Shown: positions 1-8,500, counted from the stretch's first letter. The stretch: DNA of 57,936 bases from Chloroflexi bacterium bin125 (GCA_002239025.1 MPNM01000018.1:1-57936); one strand, 5' to 3'. Translations and numbers: made by a program. The notes: a model not told the origin generated them from the letters alone.

Positions 1-54
1 CAACGGCTCGATCCGCGCATACTGCTTGTCGCTCAGCGTCGTCTGATAGGTCAT
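1..54 (-). CDS. IS5-family transposase, N-terminal fragment (DUF4096-type)
   Basis: Eighteen codons are visible before the window edge. They read MTYQTTLSDKQYARIEPL, which matches the start of IS5-family transposases carrying a DUF4096 N-terminus (pattern LTDxQWxxIEPLLP). An AGGTG Shine-Dalgarno-like sequence lies just upstream of the ATG. The catalytic DDE domain is outside the window. The gene is partial only because the sequence stops here; whether the full copy is intact cannot be judged. Confidence 0.6.
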   Translation of the reverse strand, partial: MTYQTTLSDKQYARIEPL

Positions 55-124
55 CTGGTCACCTGGACCGCGCCGCCATCCGCCTCCCACTCTGGCACAT
101 CTACGCCGCAATGTGAACAGGCCC
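1..124 (-). mobile_element. End of an IS5-type insertion sequence (partial)
   Basis: The first 124 bases read on the minus strand as the 5' end of an insertion sequence running off the left edge. The outer end, read inward from base 124, is GGGCCTGTTCACATTG and is followed outside by the dinucleotide TA at 125-126, which would fit a TA target site. The transposase start lies about 70 bases inside. The transposase assignment rests on its N-terminal motif; the exact element boundary is my inference, since the other end is not in the window. Confidence 0.55.
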
Positions 125-126
125 TA

Positions 127-315
127 GTCCTGGAAGGAAAGAACTCACCACCGGCAGGCATCGCGGACAAGGCCTACTTTGATCGGCTCCGCGATTTCTT
201 GCGTCAGGACAATTGGCAGCGGCATTCCCAGTTTCCCGTCCCCGATTCAATCGAGGACCCGCTCAGAGGCTCGCCTGCAATCTCCGACGACCAACTCGGC
301 GACGGAGATGGATAA
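127..315 (+). pseudogene. 3' remnant of a gene cut by the IS insertion
   Basis: Immediately outside the IS end an open frame runs to a TAA at 313-315 with protein-like composition (it contains the segment AYFDRLRDFLRQDNWQRH and an acidic, DG-rich end) but has no start codon with a ribosome binding site. I read it as the last roughly 60 codons of a gene whose 5' part was removed or displaced by the insertion. I do not recognise the family. Because it lies directly upstream of the DUF262 gene on the same strand, it may be the last part of a partner gene in the same operon. Confidence 0.4.
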
Positions 316-379
316 CAACGAACTCAGGAAGGCCCACAATGACCTCCCGTATGGGGCAATCGAGGACCAAGACCTATAG
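308..379 (+). CDS. Possible 23-residue ORF overlapping the remnant's stop
   Basis: An ATG at 308 overlaps the TAA of the upstream remnant (ATGGATAA) and opens a 23-codon frame ending in TAG at 377-379; the peptide is hydrophilic (starts MDNNELRKAHNDL). A GGAG lies directly against the start, too close for good spacing. It sits 45 nt before the DUF262 start. It could be a small coupled protein or just spacer sequence. No family is recognised. Confidence 0.2.
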   Translation: MDNNELRKAHNDLPYGAIEDQDL

Positions 380-424
380 TTCCTGAGATGTCCCCCACCT
401 CGACAAAATGGAGGAGAATTGAGC

Positions 425-2353
425 GTGAAGGTCAGCGAGATACTCAATCATGTCGATCATGGATTCATTGCGCTACCCGTGTTTCAGCGGGGCTATGTGT
501 GGAATCGGGATCAAGTGAGGCAACTGTTCACTTCCATGTACCGCTCATACCCCGTTGGTAGTCTTCTGCTCTGGGGTACGCAATCGAACTCAGTTGAAGT
601 GCGCGGAGACTTAGTTCCTGCAGTATCTCCGGTGCAGATGCTGCTCGATGGTCAACAGCGTGTCACCTCCCTTTACGGGGTAATCCGAGGGACGCCACCA
701 CCTTTCTTTGACGGCAATAGGCGAGCATTCGAGGATCTCTACTTCCATCTTGAAGATGAAACGTTCGCATTCAGCCAACCGATGCGAATGAAAGGGGATG
801 TGCGTTGGGTCGATGTCTCGAAGGTGATGCAGGCCGGAGATGACGAACTCCCGCAGTTCGCTTCGAATGCGGCAGGGGAAGACATGGACCTGCTCCTCCG
901 CTATCTCGGTCGATTGGGCAAGTTACGGAACATTCGAGAGAGACACTTCCACGAAGAGGCGATATCGGTAGAGGACCAGTCTCTCGATGTGATTGTCGAT
1001 ATCTTCAATCGGGTCAACAGCGGCGGTACCAAACTCTCCAGCGGCGACCTGGCCCTGTCTCGGGTTTGTGCGGAGTGGCCAGAAGCCCGAGACGCGATGA
1101 AGAGCCATTTGCAGAGATGGGCTGATCTTGGCTACGACAAGTTCGACTTGGTCTGGCTACTTCGCTCGGTCAACACTGTGCTCACCGGTCGCGCCAATTT
1201 CGATGCATTGAGGTCAAGATCTGCGGAAGAGATTCAAGATGGTTTGAGACGGGCAGTGGACGCCATCGAGCGACTACTCAATCTGCTCGGCGATCGGCTG
1301 GGATTGGACCACGCGAGAGTTCTGACGGGCCACAATTCGCTTGCCGTCATGGCTAGATATGTCGATCAGCAGGCCGGAAAGCTGACACTCAAGGAAGAGA
1401 ACCAGCTGTTGTACTGGTACTTAGCTTGCGCCATTCGGAGTCGGTTCTCTGGTTCCCCTGAGAGCACCATGCAGAGTGATCTTACCGCAATGGAGTCGCC
1501 GGACGGCGACCTGGACCGCCTCATTGAGGAATTGCATCTCAGTTCGGGGGAGATCAAGGTCGAGGCCGGCCACTTCGATGCCGCGAGAATCAACTCGCGG
1601 TTCTTCCCGCTGCTCTACGCGCTGACGAGGACAGGCAGCGCGCGCGATTTCTGTTCAGGCCTAGAGCTGAAGAAGCATATGCTTGGCAAGGGCAGCCACC
1701 TTCAGCTTCACCACCTGTTTCCGAAGTCACAACTTCGAGGTCACTATCCGGAGAAACTGATCAATGCACTGGCGAACTTCAGTTTCCTGACGGCGGAGTG
1801 CAACGGCGCGAAGAACATCGGCAACCAACTTCCTCAGGTGTATTTCCCAGAGTGCGAGTCCAACCACCCTGGAGTCCTTGCGTCACAGTGGATACCTGGA
1901 AGCGACGATGCATGGATAGTCAATCGCTATGAAGAGTTCCTGGACCAGCGGAGGGACTTGCTTGCTGATGCTGCGAACGGCATTCTTAAACAGCTTCGCG
2001 AGGGATCGATGCCGTTGACTCACTTGGAGAGCGCCGGTGGCGTAACCGCAGCCGAGGACGAGGAGGCGGTATTGCTTGAACTTGTCGCCTGGGTCACCCA
2101 GCATGGGTTGTCCGCTGGCGAGTTAGGCCACGAGCTGGCGCCTGAGGAAGATGGCCAAGCTGTGCGGGTGCTAGACCTGGCCTGGCCCGAAGGACTTCAG
2201 CCAGAGTTGTCAGAGCCCGTTGCTGTTCTCCTTGACGAACCAAGTGAACTGATGGCCGAAGCAAGCTCCGCAGGCTTTCGCTGTTTCACGGATGCCGACT
2301 CATTTCGCCGCTACGTCCTCACCTTGATTGGAGAATCAGAGGAGGCAGCTTAG
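425..2353 (+). CDS. DUF262 domain protein with C-terminal HNH-like region (GmrSD type)
   Basis: A 642-residue protein of the DUF262 superfamily, which includes the modification-dependent restriction enzymes GmrS/GmrD; DUF262 is a ParB-like nucleotide-using fold. Visible motifs: PVFQRGYVW near residues 18-26 and the hallmark DGQQR at 75-79. Around residue 429 LHHLFPKSQL followed by NFSFLTAECN resembles the HNH-type nuclease region (DUF1524-like) of GmrD. The last 140 residues or so are acidic and unassigned. I start it at GTG 425, 8 nt after the GGAGGAG at 410-416; the TTG at 419 is too close to that site. Codon third positions are less GC-rich than in the neighbours and an IS end lies just upstream, both consistent with an acquired defence gene. 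It ends 47 nt from a convergent gene. Confidence 0.75.
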   Translation: MKVSEILNHVDHGFIALPVFQRGYVWNRDQVRQLFTSMYRSYPVGSLLLWGTQSNSVEVRGDLVPAVSPVQMLLDGQQRVTSLYGVIRGTPPPFFDGNRRAFEDLYFHLEDETFAFSQPMRMKGDVRWVDVSKVMQAGDDELPQFASNAAGEDMDLLLRYLGRLGKLRNIRERHFHEEAISVEDQSLDVIVDIFNRVNSGGTKLSSGDLALSRVCAEWPEARDAMKSHLQRWADLGYDKFDLVWLLRSVNTVLTGRANFDALRSRSAEEIQDGLRRAVDAIERLLNLLGDRLGLDHARVLTGHNSLAVMARYVDQQAGKLTLKEENQLLYWYLACAIRSRFSGSPESTMQSDLTAMESPDGDLDRLIEELHLSSGEIKVEAGHFDAARINSRFFPLLYALTRTGSARDFCSGLELKKHMLGKGSHLQLHHLFPKSQLRGHYPEKLINALANFSFLTAECNGAKNIGNQLPQVYFPECESNHPGVLASQWIPGSDDAWIVNRYEEFLDQRRDLLADAANGILKQLREGSMPLTHLESAGGVTAAEDEEAVLLELVAWVTQHGLSAGELGHELAPEEDGQAVRVLDLAWPEGLQPELSEPVAVLLDEPSELMAEASSAGFRCFTDADSFRRYVLTLIGESEEAA

Positions 2354-2399
2354 AGATGTCGGGCCTACTTGGCCAGCGAGGTTGCGCAAGCTATCCGAG

Positions 2400-3692
2400 C
2401 TAGAGCAGCGCTTCGTAGACGCCCTTCTCGAAGTCGGTCTCGAGATACGCCGCGGGATTGAACTGGTACATGAAGACGTGCGTGAAGAACAGGCCGGCCA
2501 GATTCTCGACCGGGTCGACGAAGAACCAGGTGCCGGCTGCGCCGCCCCAGCCGTATGTCCCGATGCTGCCCGGATACGCCGTTCCCGCGATCCGGTTTCG
2601 CACTGCGTAGCCGAAGCCAAACCCGAACCCTGGACCGGCGAGATCGATCTCCGTACCGCAGATTGCACCCAGATGATTGGCGGTCATCAGCTCGATCGTC
2701 TTTCGACCGAGCACGCGCGCGCCGTCGAGTTCACCCCCGTTGAGTAGCATCGCGGCAAAGCGCGTGTACGCAGCCGGTGTCATCAACACGCCGCCGTACA
2801 AGCCATTGCCTGAAATCTGCTGCCCCAGCGACTCCCGCACCTTGTGCAAGTCCTCCGGCCGCTCGACCGGATTGAGCGCGCCGTCCTCAGACCAGTGGTG
2901 ATTCGTGACCAGGCGATCAGCGTCCTCCGGCGGACAATAGAACCCGCAACCTTCGACCCCTAGCGGACCGAAGATGCGCTCCTGGAAGAGCTCGTCCAGG
3001 TTCCGTCCGGTAGCGCGTTCGAGCACCTGTGTCAAGACATCGAAGTCGGCCGCATACTCCCACGCCGCGCCAGGTTGCCTTGCGTTAGGAAGCTGTGCCA
3101 TCTGCAACACGCGCTGCTCGGCGGAAACCGATGTGTCTACCACGCCCGGATTGGTGATACCGAACTCCGTGCCGCTCCATGCCGGTTCCAGCAGCGGGAA
3201 CATCGCCGACGGGATGTTGCCAAACGACGGCAAACCTGACGTCATTGTCAACAAGTCACGGATCGTGATCTGCCGAGTCATCGGCACCGTCTGACCCATC
3301 AGCAGCCCTTCTCCGCGAACCTTGTTGGGCGGATCAAAGGGAGCCAACACCTGGCGATTCTCGAACTCTGGGAGCCACTTCGTTATTGGCTCGTCGACGT
3401 AGAAGACACCCTCTTCCTGGAGCTGCATCGCCAGTGCTGCTGTTACCGGCTTGGTCTGCGAGTACATCCGGAAGAGTGCGTCTTCTGGCAGCGGATTCCG
3501 ACGCTCGGCGTCGAGGTGACCGTGCGTCGACACATGAGCGACATGACCATGGCGAATCAACACGGTCGTCACGCCGGGAACCTCACCGTTCTCAACGGCC
3601 TGCGCCATTCGGGCGTCCATGCGAGCCAGACGATCGGCGTCAATTCCAAGCGATGCAGGGTCGGCAGAAGGAAGGTTGGCAAAGTCGGACAT
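2400..3692 (-). CDS. Serine hydrolase of the beta-lactamase/family VIII esterase type
   Basis: A 430-residue cytoplasmic serine hydrolase of the class C beta-lactamase/DD-peptidase superfamily (PF00144). The nucleophile motif SxxK is SQTK at residues 78-81. The second motif looks like the YAA of family VIII carboxylesterases rather than YxN, and the WGGAAGTW segment near the C-terminus corresponds to their WGG motif in place of KTG. There is no signal peptide, which also favours an intracellular esterase over a secreted beta-lactamase. An AAGGAG precedes the ATG. It is divergent from the thiolase-like gene, sharing an 83-nt intergenic space, so the two may be co-controlled. The ester substrate is unknown. 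Confidence 0.8.
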   Translation of the reverse strand: MSDFANLPSADPASLGIDADRLARMDARMAQAVENGEVPGVTTVLIRHGHVAHVSTHGHLDAERRNPLPEDALFRMYSQTKPVTAALAMQLQEEGVFYVDEPITKWLPEFENRQVLAPFDPPNKVRGEGLLMGQTVPMTRQITIRDLLTMTSGLPSFGNIPSAMFPLLEPAWSGTEFGITNPGVVDTSVSAEQRVLQMAQLPNARQPGAAWEYAADFDVLTQVLERATGRNLDELFQERIFGPLGVEGCGFYCPPEDADRLVTNHHWSEDGALNPVERPEDLHKVRESLGQQISGNGLYGGVLMTPAAYTRFAAMLLNGGELDGARVLGRKTIELMTANHLGAICGTEIDLAGPGFGFGFGYAVRNRIAGTAYPGSIGTYGWGGAAGTWFFVDPVENLAGLFFTHVFMYQFNPAAYLETDFEKGVYEALL

Positions 3693-3775
3693 CGGAGGCT
3701 CCTTGTTTGTGGGCTAGCGCAATGAGGATATCCGCTGGGATCGCGTAGCCTCAGGTTGATCTGAGGGAGGATGAC

Positions 3776-4987
3776 ATGGCGTATGAGTATGACCGCAACA
3801 TTCGCGACAAGGTGGCGGTGATTGGCGTCGGCGAGACCGAGTATACGAAGCATGGTCGGATTGGCCGTCCTGAGTTTCGGTTGGCGCTTGAGGCGATTCT
3901 CGCTGCCTGTTCCGACGCTGGACTTGAGCCTCGGATGCTGGACGGATTTTCGTCCTACTCTGCCGACCGCAACGATCCCAACCGGCTCTCGACGGCGCTC
4001 GACTTGCCGCACTACGCATTCGCCTCGATGGTCTACGGCGGTGGTGGCGGCGGCGTCTGCGCGGCGATTGGCAATGCGGCGGCCGGTATCGTCTCGGGCT
4101 ACGCCAACTTTATCGTGGTCTATCGAGCGCTCGCGCAGGGCGAGTTTGGCCGCTTCGGTCAGTCGCGTCGCGGTGGACGCTTGCGGGGGCAATACGCGTT
4201 CAACGTCTCACAGGGTCTGATGTCGCCGGCGCAGTTCCTGGCAATGAAGATGCAGCGCCATATGTATGAGTACGGCACGACTTCGGCACAGCTGGGACAG
4301 ATCGCAGTTGCGGCCAACAAGCACGCGCAGAACAATCCACGCGCCGTTATGAACGGACGCCCGATCACGCTGGAAGATCACCAGAACTCGCGCATGATCG
4401 CCGACCCCTACCGCCTCTACGACTGCTGCCTGGAGACCGATGGCGCTGCTGCGATGATCCTGACCACGGCCGAAATCGCCAAGGACTTCACCGACACGCC
4501 GGTCTATCTCTCGGCGTCGGTGCAGGGTTCGGGGCATCGGCAGGGCAACGTCGTCGACGGTTTCTATCACGACGAATTCATGAGTTCGAACTACACGACG
4601 ATGGTTGATCGGCTCTACTCGGCGGCAGGAATGGGACCCGAGGACATCGACTGCGGCCAGTTTTACGAGAACTTCACAGGCCAGGTACTGACCTCGTTCG
4701 AGGATCACAAGTTCTGCGAAGTCGGCGAAGGTGGTCCCTTCTGCGAGGGTGGCCGACTGGAAGCTACGCAGGTAGCCGATCCTAGTGCACCGCACGCTGG
4801 CGAGTTCCCGATCAACACGTCAGGCGGCAACCTGTCCGAGGCGTACACGCACGGCTTCAATCTCGCAGTGGAGGCGGTGCGTCAGTTGCGTGGAGATTCG
4901 TCGAATCCGGTGGACGGTGCGCGGACATGCATCGTCGCAGCAGGTCCGGCTTCGGCGCCGATCTCGACGGCGATCTTTCGCAATTGA
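3776..4987 (+). CDS. Thiolase-like protein (SCP2/Ltp type) without the usual nucleophilic Cys
   Basis: A 403-residue thiolase-fold protein of the lipid-transfer-protein/SCP2-thiolase branch. N-terminal VAVIGVGETEYTK and C-terminal NTSGGNLSEAYTHGFN are typical of the branch. Aligning the helix AIGNAAAGIVSG with the conserved thiolase helix puts glycine (in the GGGGGGVCAAI segment, residues 89-99) where thiolases carry the nucleophilic Cys; Cys95 falls four positions later. Such Cys-less members include the steroid side-chain retro-aldolase Ltp2, which works with a DUF35 partner; a DUF35 protein is encoded at 6282. The reaction is therefore more likely an aldol/retro-aldol step or other acyl-CoA chemistry than thiolysis, but this is inference. 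GGGAGG at 3765-3770 supports the ATG chosen. Confidence 0.8.
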   Translation: MAYEYDRNIRDKVAVIGVGETEYTKHGRIGRPEFRLALEAILAACSDAGLEPRMLDGFSSYSADRNDPNRLSTALDLPHYAFASMVYGGGGGGVCAAIGNAAAGIVSGYANFIVVYRALAQGEFGRFGQSRRGGRLRGQYAFNVSQGLMSPAQFLAMKMQRHMYEYGTTSAQLGQIAVAANKHAQNNPRAVMNGRPITLEDHQNSRMIADPYRLYDCCLETDGAAAMILTTAEIAKDFTDTPVYLSASVQGSGHRQGNVVDGFYHDEFMSSNYTTMVDRLYSAAGMGPEDIDCGQFYENFTGQVLTSFEDHKFCEVGEGGPFCEGGRLEATQVADPSAPHAGEFPINTSGGNLSEAYTHGFNLAVEAVRQLRGDSSNPVDGARTCIVAAGPASAPISTAIFRN

Positions 4988-5032
4988 TCTTTTCAGTCCC
5001 CGGTTCGCGGAGACCTTCGACAACTCCCACAT

Positions 5033-5173
5033 CCCCTCTCCCCCCCCCGCAAGGGGGGGGAGATGTCACGGAGTGACAGAGGAGGATCGGCTGACAATGA
5101 CCAGATAGGGCCCCTTAACAGCGGACCCCCCTTCTGCCTATGGCATCTCCCCAGCAAGGGGGGAGAAGGGGAG
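5033..5173. repeat. Repeat family A, copy 1 (double-hairpin element)
   Basis: A roughly 140-bp element made of a C-tract/G-tract hairpin at each end and the middle motif GACCAGATAGG at 5099-5109. The same element occurs in opposite orientation at 8501-8636: both contain the left arm with AGATGTCAC and GTGACAGAGG, the same core, and the right arm with GGCATCTCCCC. The right arm (CTCCCC-loop-GGGGAG) is followed by TTTTT, so it may also end transcription of the thiolase-like gene. It looks like a MITE or REP-type element; no coding capacity. Confidence 0.75.
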
Positions 5174-5215
5174 TTTTTCAAAGGTCTCCTTGAGGCGGGG
5201 ACAGGATCTAGGAAA

Positions 5216-6238
5216 CTAAGACAGCGCTCGCTTGATGCAGTGGTTGGCTGGCTGTGTCCACTCGCCTGACTCTCGGTGGGCGATGGCGTTGGCGAGGATT
5301 TGGCCGATCTCGTTCTGGAACGCTCGGGAGCCGGTCCAGGAGAGGAAGCTCTCCTGCATGATGGTCACGACGTAACGCGGCTGGCTGCCCTGCCACGGTG
5401 GAGCGAGCCAGATTGCGGCGCTGTTCATCCTGACGATTGCCCGAATCTTGGTCGCCTGACTCTTGAGCGGGGTGTCGCCCTCCTCGACTTCTGCAGCGGC
5501 CTCCGCCTCTGCCAATCTCAGATCATTTAGTAGCGCGGCCTCTTCTTCGTAGCTTCGTGGATCAATTTTGGCAATCGGGTCAGCATCCTCACTTTCAGGG
5601 ATCGTGAAGTTGCCGGTCTTGATCAGCGACTCCCAGCCGTGCAGCGACTGTTCGGGAATGGACGCGCCCCATCGATGGTTGTCGACAACGGCCCGAAGCA
5701 GGTCGAACCCGTCGGACCTGGCGTTGTCGGGAACTGCCTCGGACATTGCCAGGGCGGCGAAGAGTCGGGCCAGATGGACCGGCTCAGCGAGGCTCGCGCC
5801 CCATCGAGTCTGGTGAGTGAGTTCGATTAACTCCGGGACTCCCCAGCGCTCGTAGTACTGCTTGAATCCCGAAAGCCCGCCGACCATGCTGAGCAGCGTT
5901 GTGACATCCGGGTTCTGCGACCAGGCGACCATGTAGAACAGCGCGTCGCGTTGCAGTTTGGTCAGTTCCCGTTGTTGTTCATGCGCGTCAGTCAGCACGG
6001 CCCACGCGATTGGCGGCTTGATCACGCTGTGCAGGGCGTATGGTCCCGAATGACCGCCGCTCCAGATCGTGCCGGACTCGAGGTCATAGACAGCCGCCCC
6101 CATGACGGCGTCGGTGCTCAGGAGTTGGCGTTCAAAGTCAGACGACAGCGCACATAGCGGCGCCTCGGCGGATGCCTTCAATGGAATCGCGAGGCAAACC
6201 AGGAGCGGTGTGAGTGCGAAAATGAGCAATCGGCGCAT
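5216..6238 (-). CDS. Secreted class A beta-lactamase-like serine hydrolase
   Basis: A 340-residue protein with a Sec-type signal peptide (RR, then a hydrophobic stretch to about residue 24). It carries penicillin-interacting enzyme motifs: SVIK (S71-K74), SQN at 107-109 in the place of SDN, and KTG at 207-209. The gap between SxxK and SQN is about 36 residues, much shorter than in true class A beta-lactamases, so the helical domain is reduced, and no clear Glu166 motif is visible. This argues for a peptidoglycan or unknown beta-lactam-like substrate rather than proven antibiotic resistance. The start has no good Shine-Dalgarno site. It is divergent from the DUF35 gene with only 43 nt between. 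Confidence 0.7.
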   Translation of the reverse strand: MRRLLIFALTPLLVCLAIPLKASAEAPLCALSSDFERQLLSTDAVMGAAVYDLESGTIWSGGHSGPYALHSVIKPPIAWAVLTDAHEQQRELTKLQRDALFYMVAWSQNPDVTTLLSMVGGLSGFKQYYERWGVPELIELTHQTRWGASLAEPVHLARLFAALAMSEAVPDNARSDGFDLLRAVVDNHRWGASIPEQSLHGWESLIKTGNFTIPESEDADPIAKIDPRSYEEEAALLNDLRLAEAEAAAEVEEGDTPLKSQATKIRAIVRMNSAAIWLAPPWQGSQPRYVVTIMQESFLSWTGSRAFQNEIGQILANAIAHRESGEWTQPANHCIKRALS

Positions 6239-6269
6239 GCCGATTTAGCCTACAAGGACAAGAAGCCGT

Positions 6270-6275
6270 TACCCT
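6270..6275 (+). promoter_or_regulatory. Candidate -10 box of a leaderless transcript (TACCCT)
   Basis: TACCCT ends exactly 6 nt before the ATG at 6282 and no Shine-Dalgarno sequence is present. The TAnnnT-N6-ATG arrangement places the transcription start at or next to the start codon, the classic leaderless layout. The same spacing is seen before the genes starting at 50591 (minus) and 50627. No convincing -35 was found. Confidence 0.35.
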
Positions 6276-6281
6276 CGCGAT

Positions 6282-6743
6282 ATGACTACTTCGGCTGAAC
6301 GTACGAATTTCCTGGACGCTCCGTTCTTCCCAGAAGGTATGACCACGCCAGAACCCTCCGACCCAATCAACGGCGGCTACTTCGCCGCTGCGGCTGAGGG
6401 CAGACTTGTGGTCCAGGCCTGCGCCGACTGCGGCATGCGGCAATATCCGCCCGAGCTGAACTGCCATGCTTGCTATGGCTTCGAGATGACATGGGAAGAG
6501 TCGGCGGGAACCGGAACCGTGTACTCGTGGGTTGAGGTGGTGCATCCCGCGCATCCGGCCTTGCGCGAGTTTGGCCCCTACATGGTTGCCCTAGTCGAGC
6601 TCGACGACATGCCCGAGATCAAGCTGATGGGCGCGGTCGTTGATGCACCGCTGGGCGGGACCATGGCAATCGGGGCGCGTGTGCAAGTCGTGTTTGAGCA
6701 GACATCGGACGATCTGGCGCAGCCGCGCTGGCAGATGGCATGA
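6282..6743 (+). CDS. DUF35 OB-fold, zinc-ribbon acyl-CoA-binding protein
   Basis: A 153-residue protein of the DUF35 family: N-terminal helices, a rubredoxin-like zinc ribbon (CADC ... CHAC, residues about 47-65) and a C-terminal OB fold. These proteins bind acyl-CoA and form complexes with thiolase-like or hydratase subunits (for example ChsH2/Ltp2 in steroid side-chain breakdown). Here the likely partner is the thiolase-like protein at 3776, separated from it by one minus-strand gene. The stop overlaps the next ATG by 4 nt, so the MFS transporter is translated with it. All four zinc-ligand Cys are present. Confidence 0.85.
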   Translation: MTTSAERTNFLDAPFFPEGMTTPEPSDPINGGYFAAAAEGRLVVQACADCGMRQYPPELNCHACYGFEMTWEESAGTGTVYSWVEVVHPAHPALREFGPYMVALVELDDMPEIKLMGAVVDAPLGGTMAIGARVQVVFEQTSDDLAQPRWQMA

Positions 6744-8461
6744 GCGCTCAAGCGCCGGCTGTTGGGTCGGCAGGTTCGGCTTCCTCGTCGAAGCGTCGCT
6801 GGGCGATCCTGTTGGTCCTGGCCGGCTCGCAGATGCTGGTCCAGCTCGACGCGACGATCATCAACACGGCGTTGCCCGCGATCAAGCGCGCCTTCGAATT
6901 GTCGGAGTCGCAGTCGCTCTGGGTCGCCGACTCCTACATGGTGATGTTTGGCGGCTTGCTGTTGCTGGCCGGAGCGCTCGGCGACCGCTTCGGCCGACGC
7001 AAAATTCTGATTGTCGGCATGGGCATCTTCGTTGCTGCCTCGATCGCCGTGGCCTTTTCGCCTGACGCCAACTTCTTGATCGTTGGGCGGGGACTGCAGG
7101 GGCTCGGCGGCGCGTTGGTCATCCCGCAGACACTCTCGATCCTGACGGCTGTGTTCCCACGCGAGGAACGCAGCCGTGCGATCGGCATCTGGGCAGGAGC
7201 GATGGGCTTCGGCATGGCCTTCGGGCCGCTGGTCGGCGGCATCCTCGTCGACCTGATCGGTTGGTCTGGCGTCTTCTGGGTTCCTGCTCCAATCGCCGCG
7301 CTGTGCATGCTGGGAATGGCCACCGTGCCCGAGTCCCGCTCAATGCAGCACACCAAGCTCGACGTGCCCGGCGCGATCACCGGGACGATCGCGATGATCG
7401 CCATCGTCTTCGCGATCATCGAAGGGATTCAGAAGGGTTGGACCGACCCGCTGATCGTCGGTTCGTTTGCTGTCGCGATCATCTCGACGGTGATGTTCAT
7501 CATCATCGAGCGACGCACTGAGCAACCGTTGCTGCCAATGGCCTTCTTCAAGCAGCGCGACTTCACTGGCTCGATGATCGGCATGTTCTTCATCATGTTC
7601 GCCCTGATGGGCGTGATGTTCTACATGCCTCAGTTCTTCCAACTGGTGCAGGGCATGTCGGCGACCGAAAGCGGCGCTCGATTGATGCCGCTGGCGCTGG
7701 CGATGATGATCTTCGCTCCGATCATGGCCAAGTTGCTGCCCAAGTTGGGGCCGCGATTCATGCTGTTCTGGGCGCCGGCCATCCATGGCGGCGGCGCGCT
7801 GCTCTTGTTCAGCTTCATCCTCGATGTGGATACGCCCTACTGGATGATCGGTCTGGGCCTGGCCTTCCTCGGTATCGGCGGCGCAATGCACATGCCGGCA
7901 ACGACCGACACCGCAATGGCTTCGGTGCCGGTCGACCTCGCAGGCAAGGCATCAGCCGTCAACAACGCCGGACGGCAACTCGGCGGCACGCTGGCGATCG
8001 CCATCCTGGGCTCGTTCGCCGCCGCCGTTTACTCATCCGGGGTGACATCCGGGTTGGAGCCGCTAGGCCTCGCTGAGCAGTCGGTTGATGTCCTCGCCAC
8101 CGGGATCGGCGCCGCCCAACAGGTCTTCCCGACCCTGGACCAGTCCTTGCTCGCGCCCACGCAGCTGGTGCTGAGGGAGGCATTCGTTGACGCCATCACC
8201 GACACCATGCGCTTCGGCATCATCTTCGCGCTGATTTCGGGCATTGTTGGCTGGATCCTCGTGCCCAAACGCCAGCGCCAGACGCAGATGCAATGGATAG
8301 ACGGCAAGCCGGTCGAGTCGCAATCAGAATCAACGCCGGTCGTCGCGATCTCGACGAATGGCGTGTCTGCGAACGGCGCATCTGCCAATGGCCGGCACGA
8401 GGTCGCGCCACTGGCGAGATCGATGGCGTTGGTGCGTCCGCAAAAGTCGGGGCTTCCGTAG
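6740..8461 (+). CDS. MFS transporter, DHA2 (EmrB/QacA-like, 14 TM) family
   Basis: A 573-residue inner-membrane drug:proton antiporter-type protein. It shows the DHA2 signatures: LDATIINTALP in TM1, motif A GALGDRFGRRK between TM2 and TM3, and the Gly/Pro-rich motif C region (MGFGMAFGPLVGGILVD) in TM5. About 14 hydrophobic segments are expected. The C-terminal 60 residues are soluble, with an SANGASANG stretch. It overlaps the DUF35 gene by 4 nt, linking export or uptake to the acyl-CoA chemistry. A close paralogue follows at 8803. Substrate unknown. Confidence 0.9.
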   Translation: MSAQAPAVGSAGSASSSKRRWAILLVLAGSQMLVQLDATIINTALPAIKRAFELSESQSLWVADSYMVMFGGLLLLAGALGDRFGRRKILIVGMGIFVAASIAVAFSPDANFLIVGRGLQGLGGALVIPQTLSILTAVFPREERSRAIGIWAGAMGFGMAFGPLVGGILVDLIGWSGVFWVPAPIAALCMLGMATVPESRSMQHTKLDVPGAITGTIAMIAIVFAIIEGIQKGWTDPLIVGSFAVAIISTVMFIIIERRTEQPLLPMAFFKQRDFTGSMIGMFFIMFALMGVMFYMPQFFQLVQGMSATESGARLMPLALAMMIFAPIMAKLLPKLGPRFMLFWAPAIHGGGALLLFSFILDVDTPYWMIGLGLAFLGIGGAMHMPATTDTAMASVPVDLAGKASAVNNAGRQLGGTLAIAILGSFAAAVYSSGVTSGLEPLGLAEQSVDVLATGIGAAQQVFPTLDQSLLAPTQLVLREAFVDAITDTMRFGIIFALISGIVGWILVPKRQRQTQMQWIDGKPVESQSESTPVVAISTNGVSANGASANGRHEVAPLARSMALVRPQKSGLP

Positions 8462-8500
8462 TCAAGACATTCCTTGGCCCGTAGGAGACCGACCCTTGAT

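Noticed and set aside
2328-2747. 139-codon plus-strand frame after the DUF262 gene
   Set aside because: Antisense to the 3' end of the esterase gene; no support.
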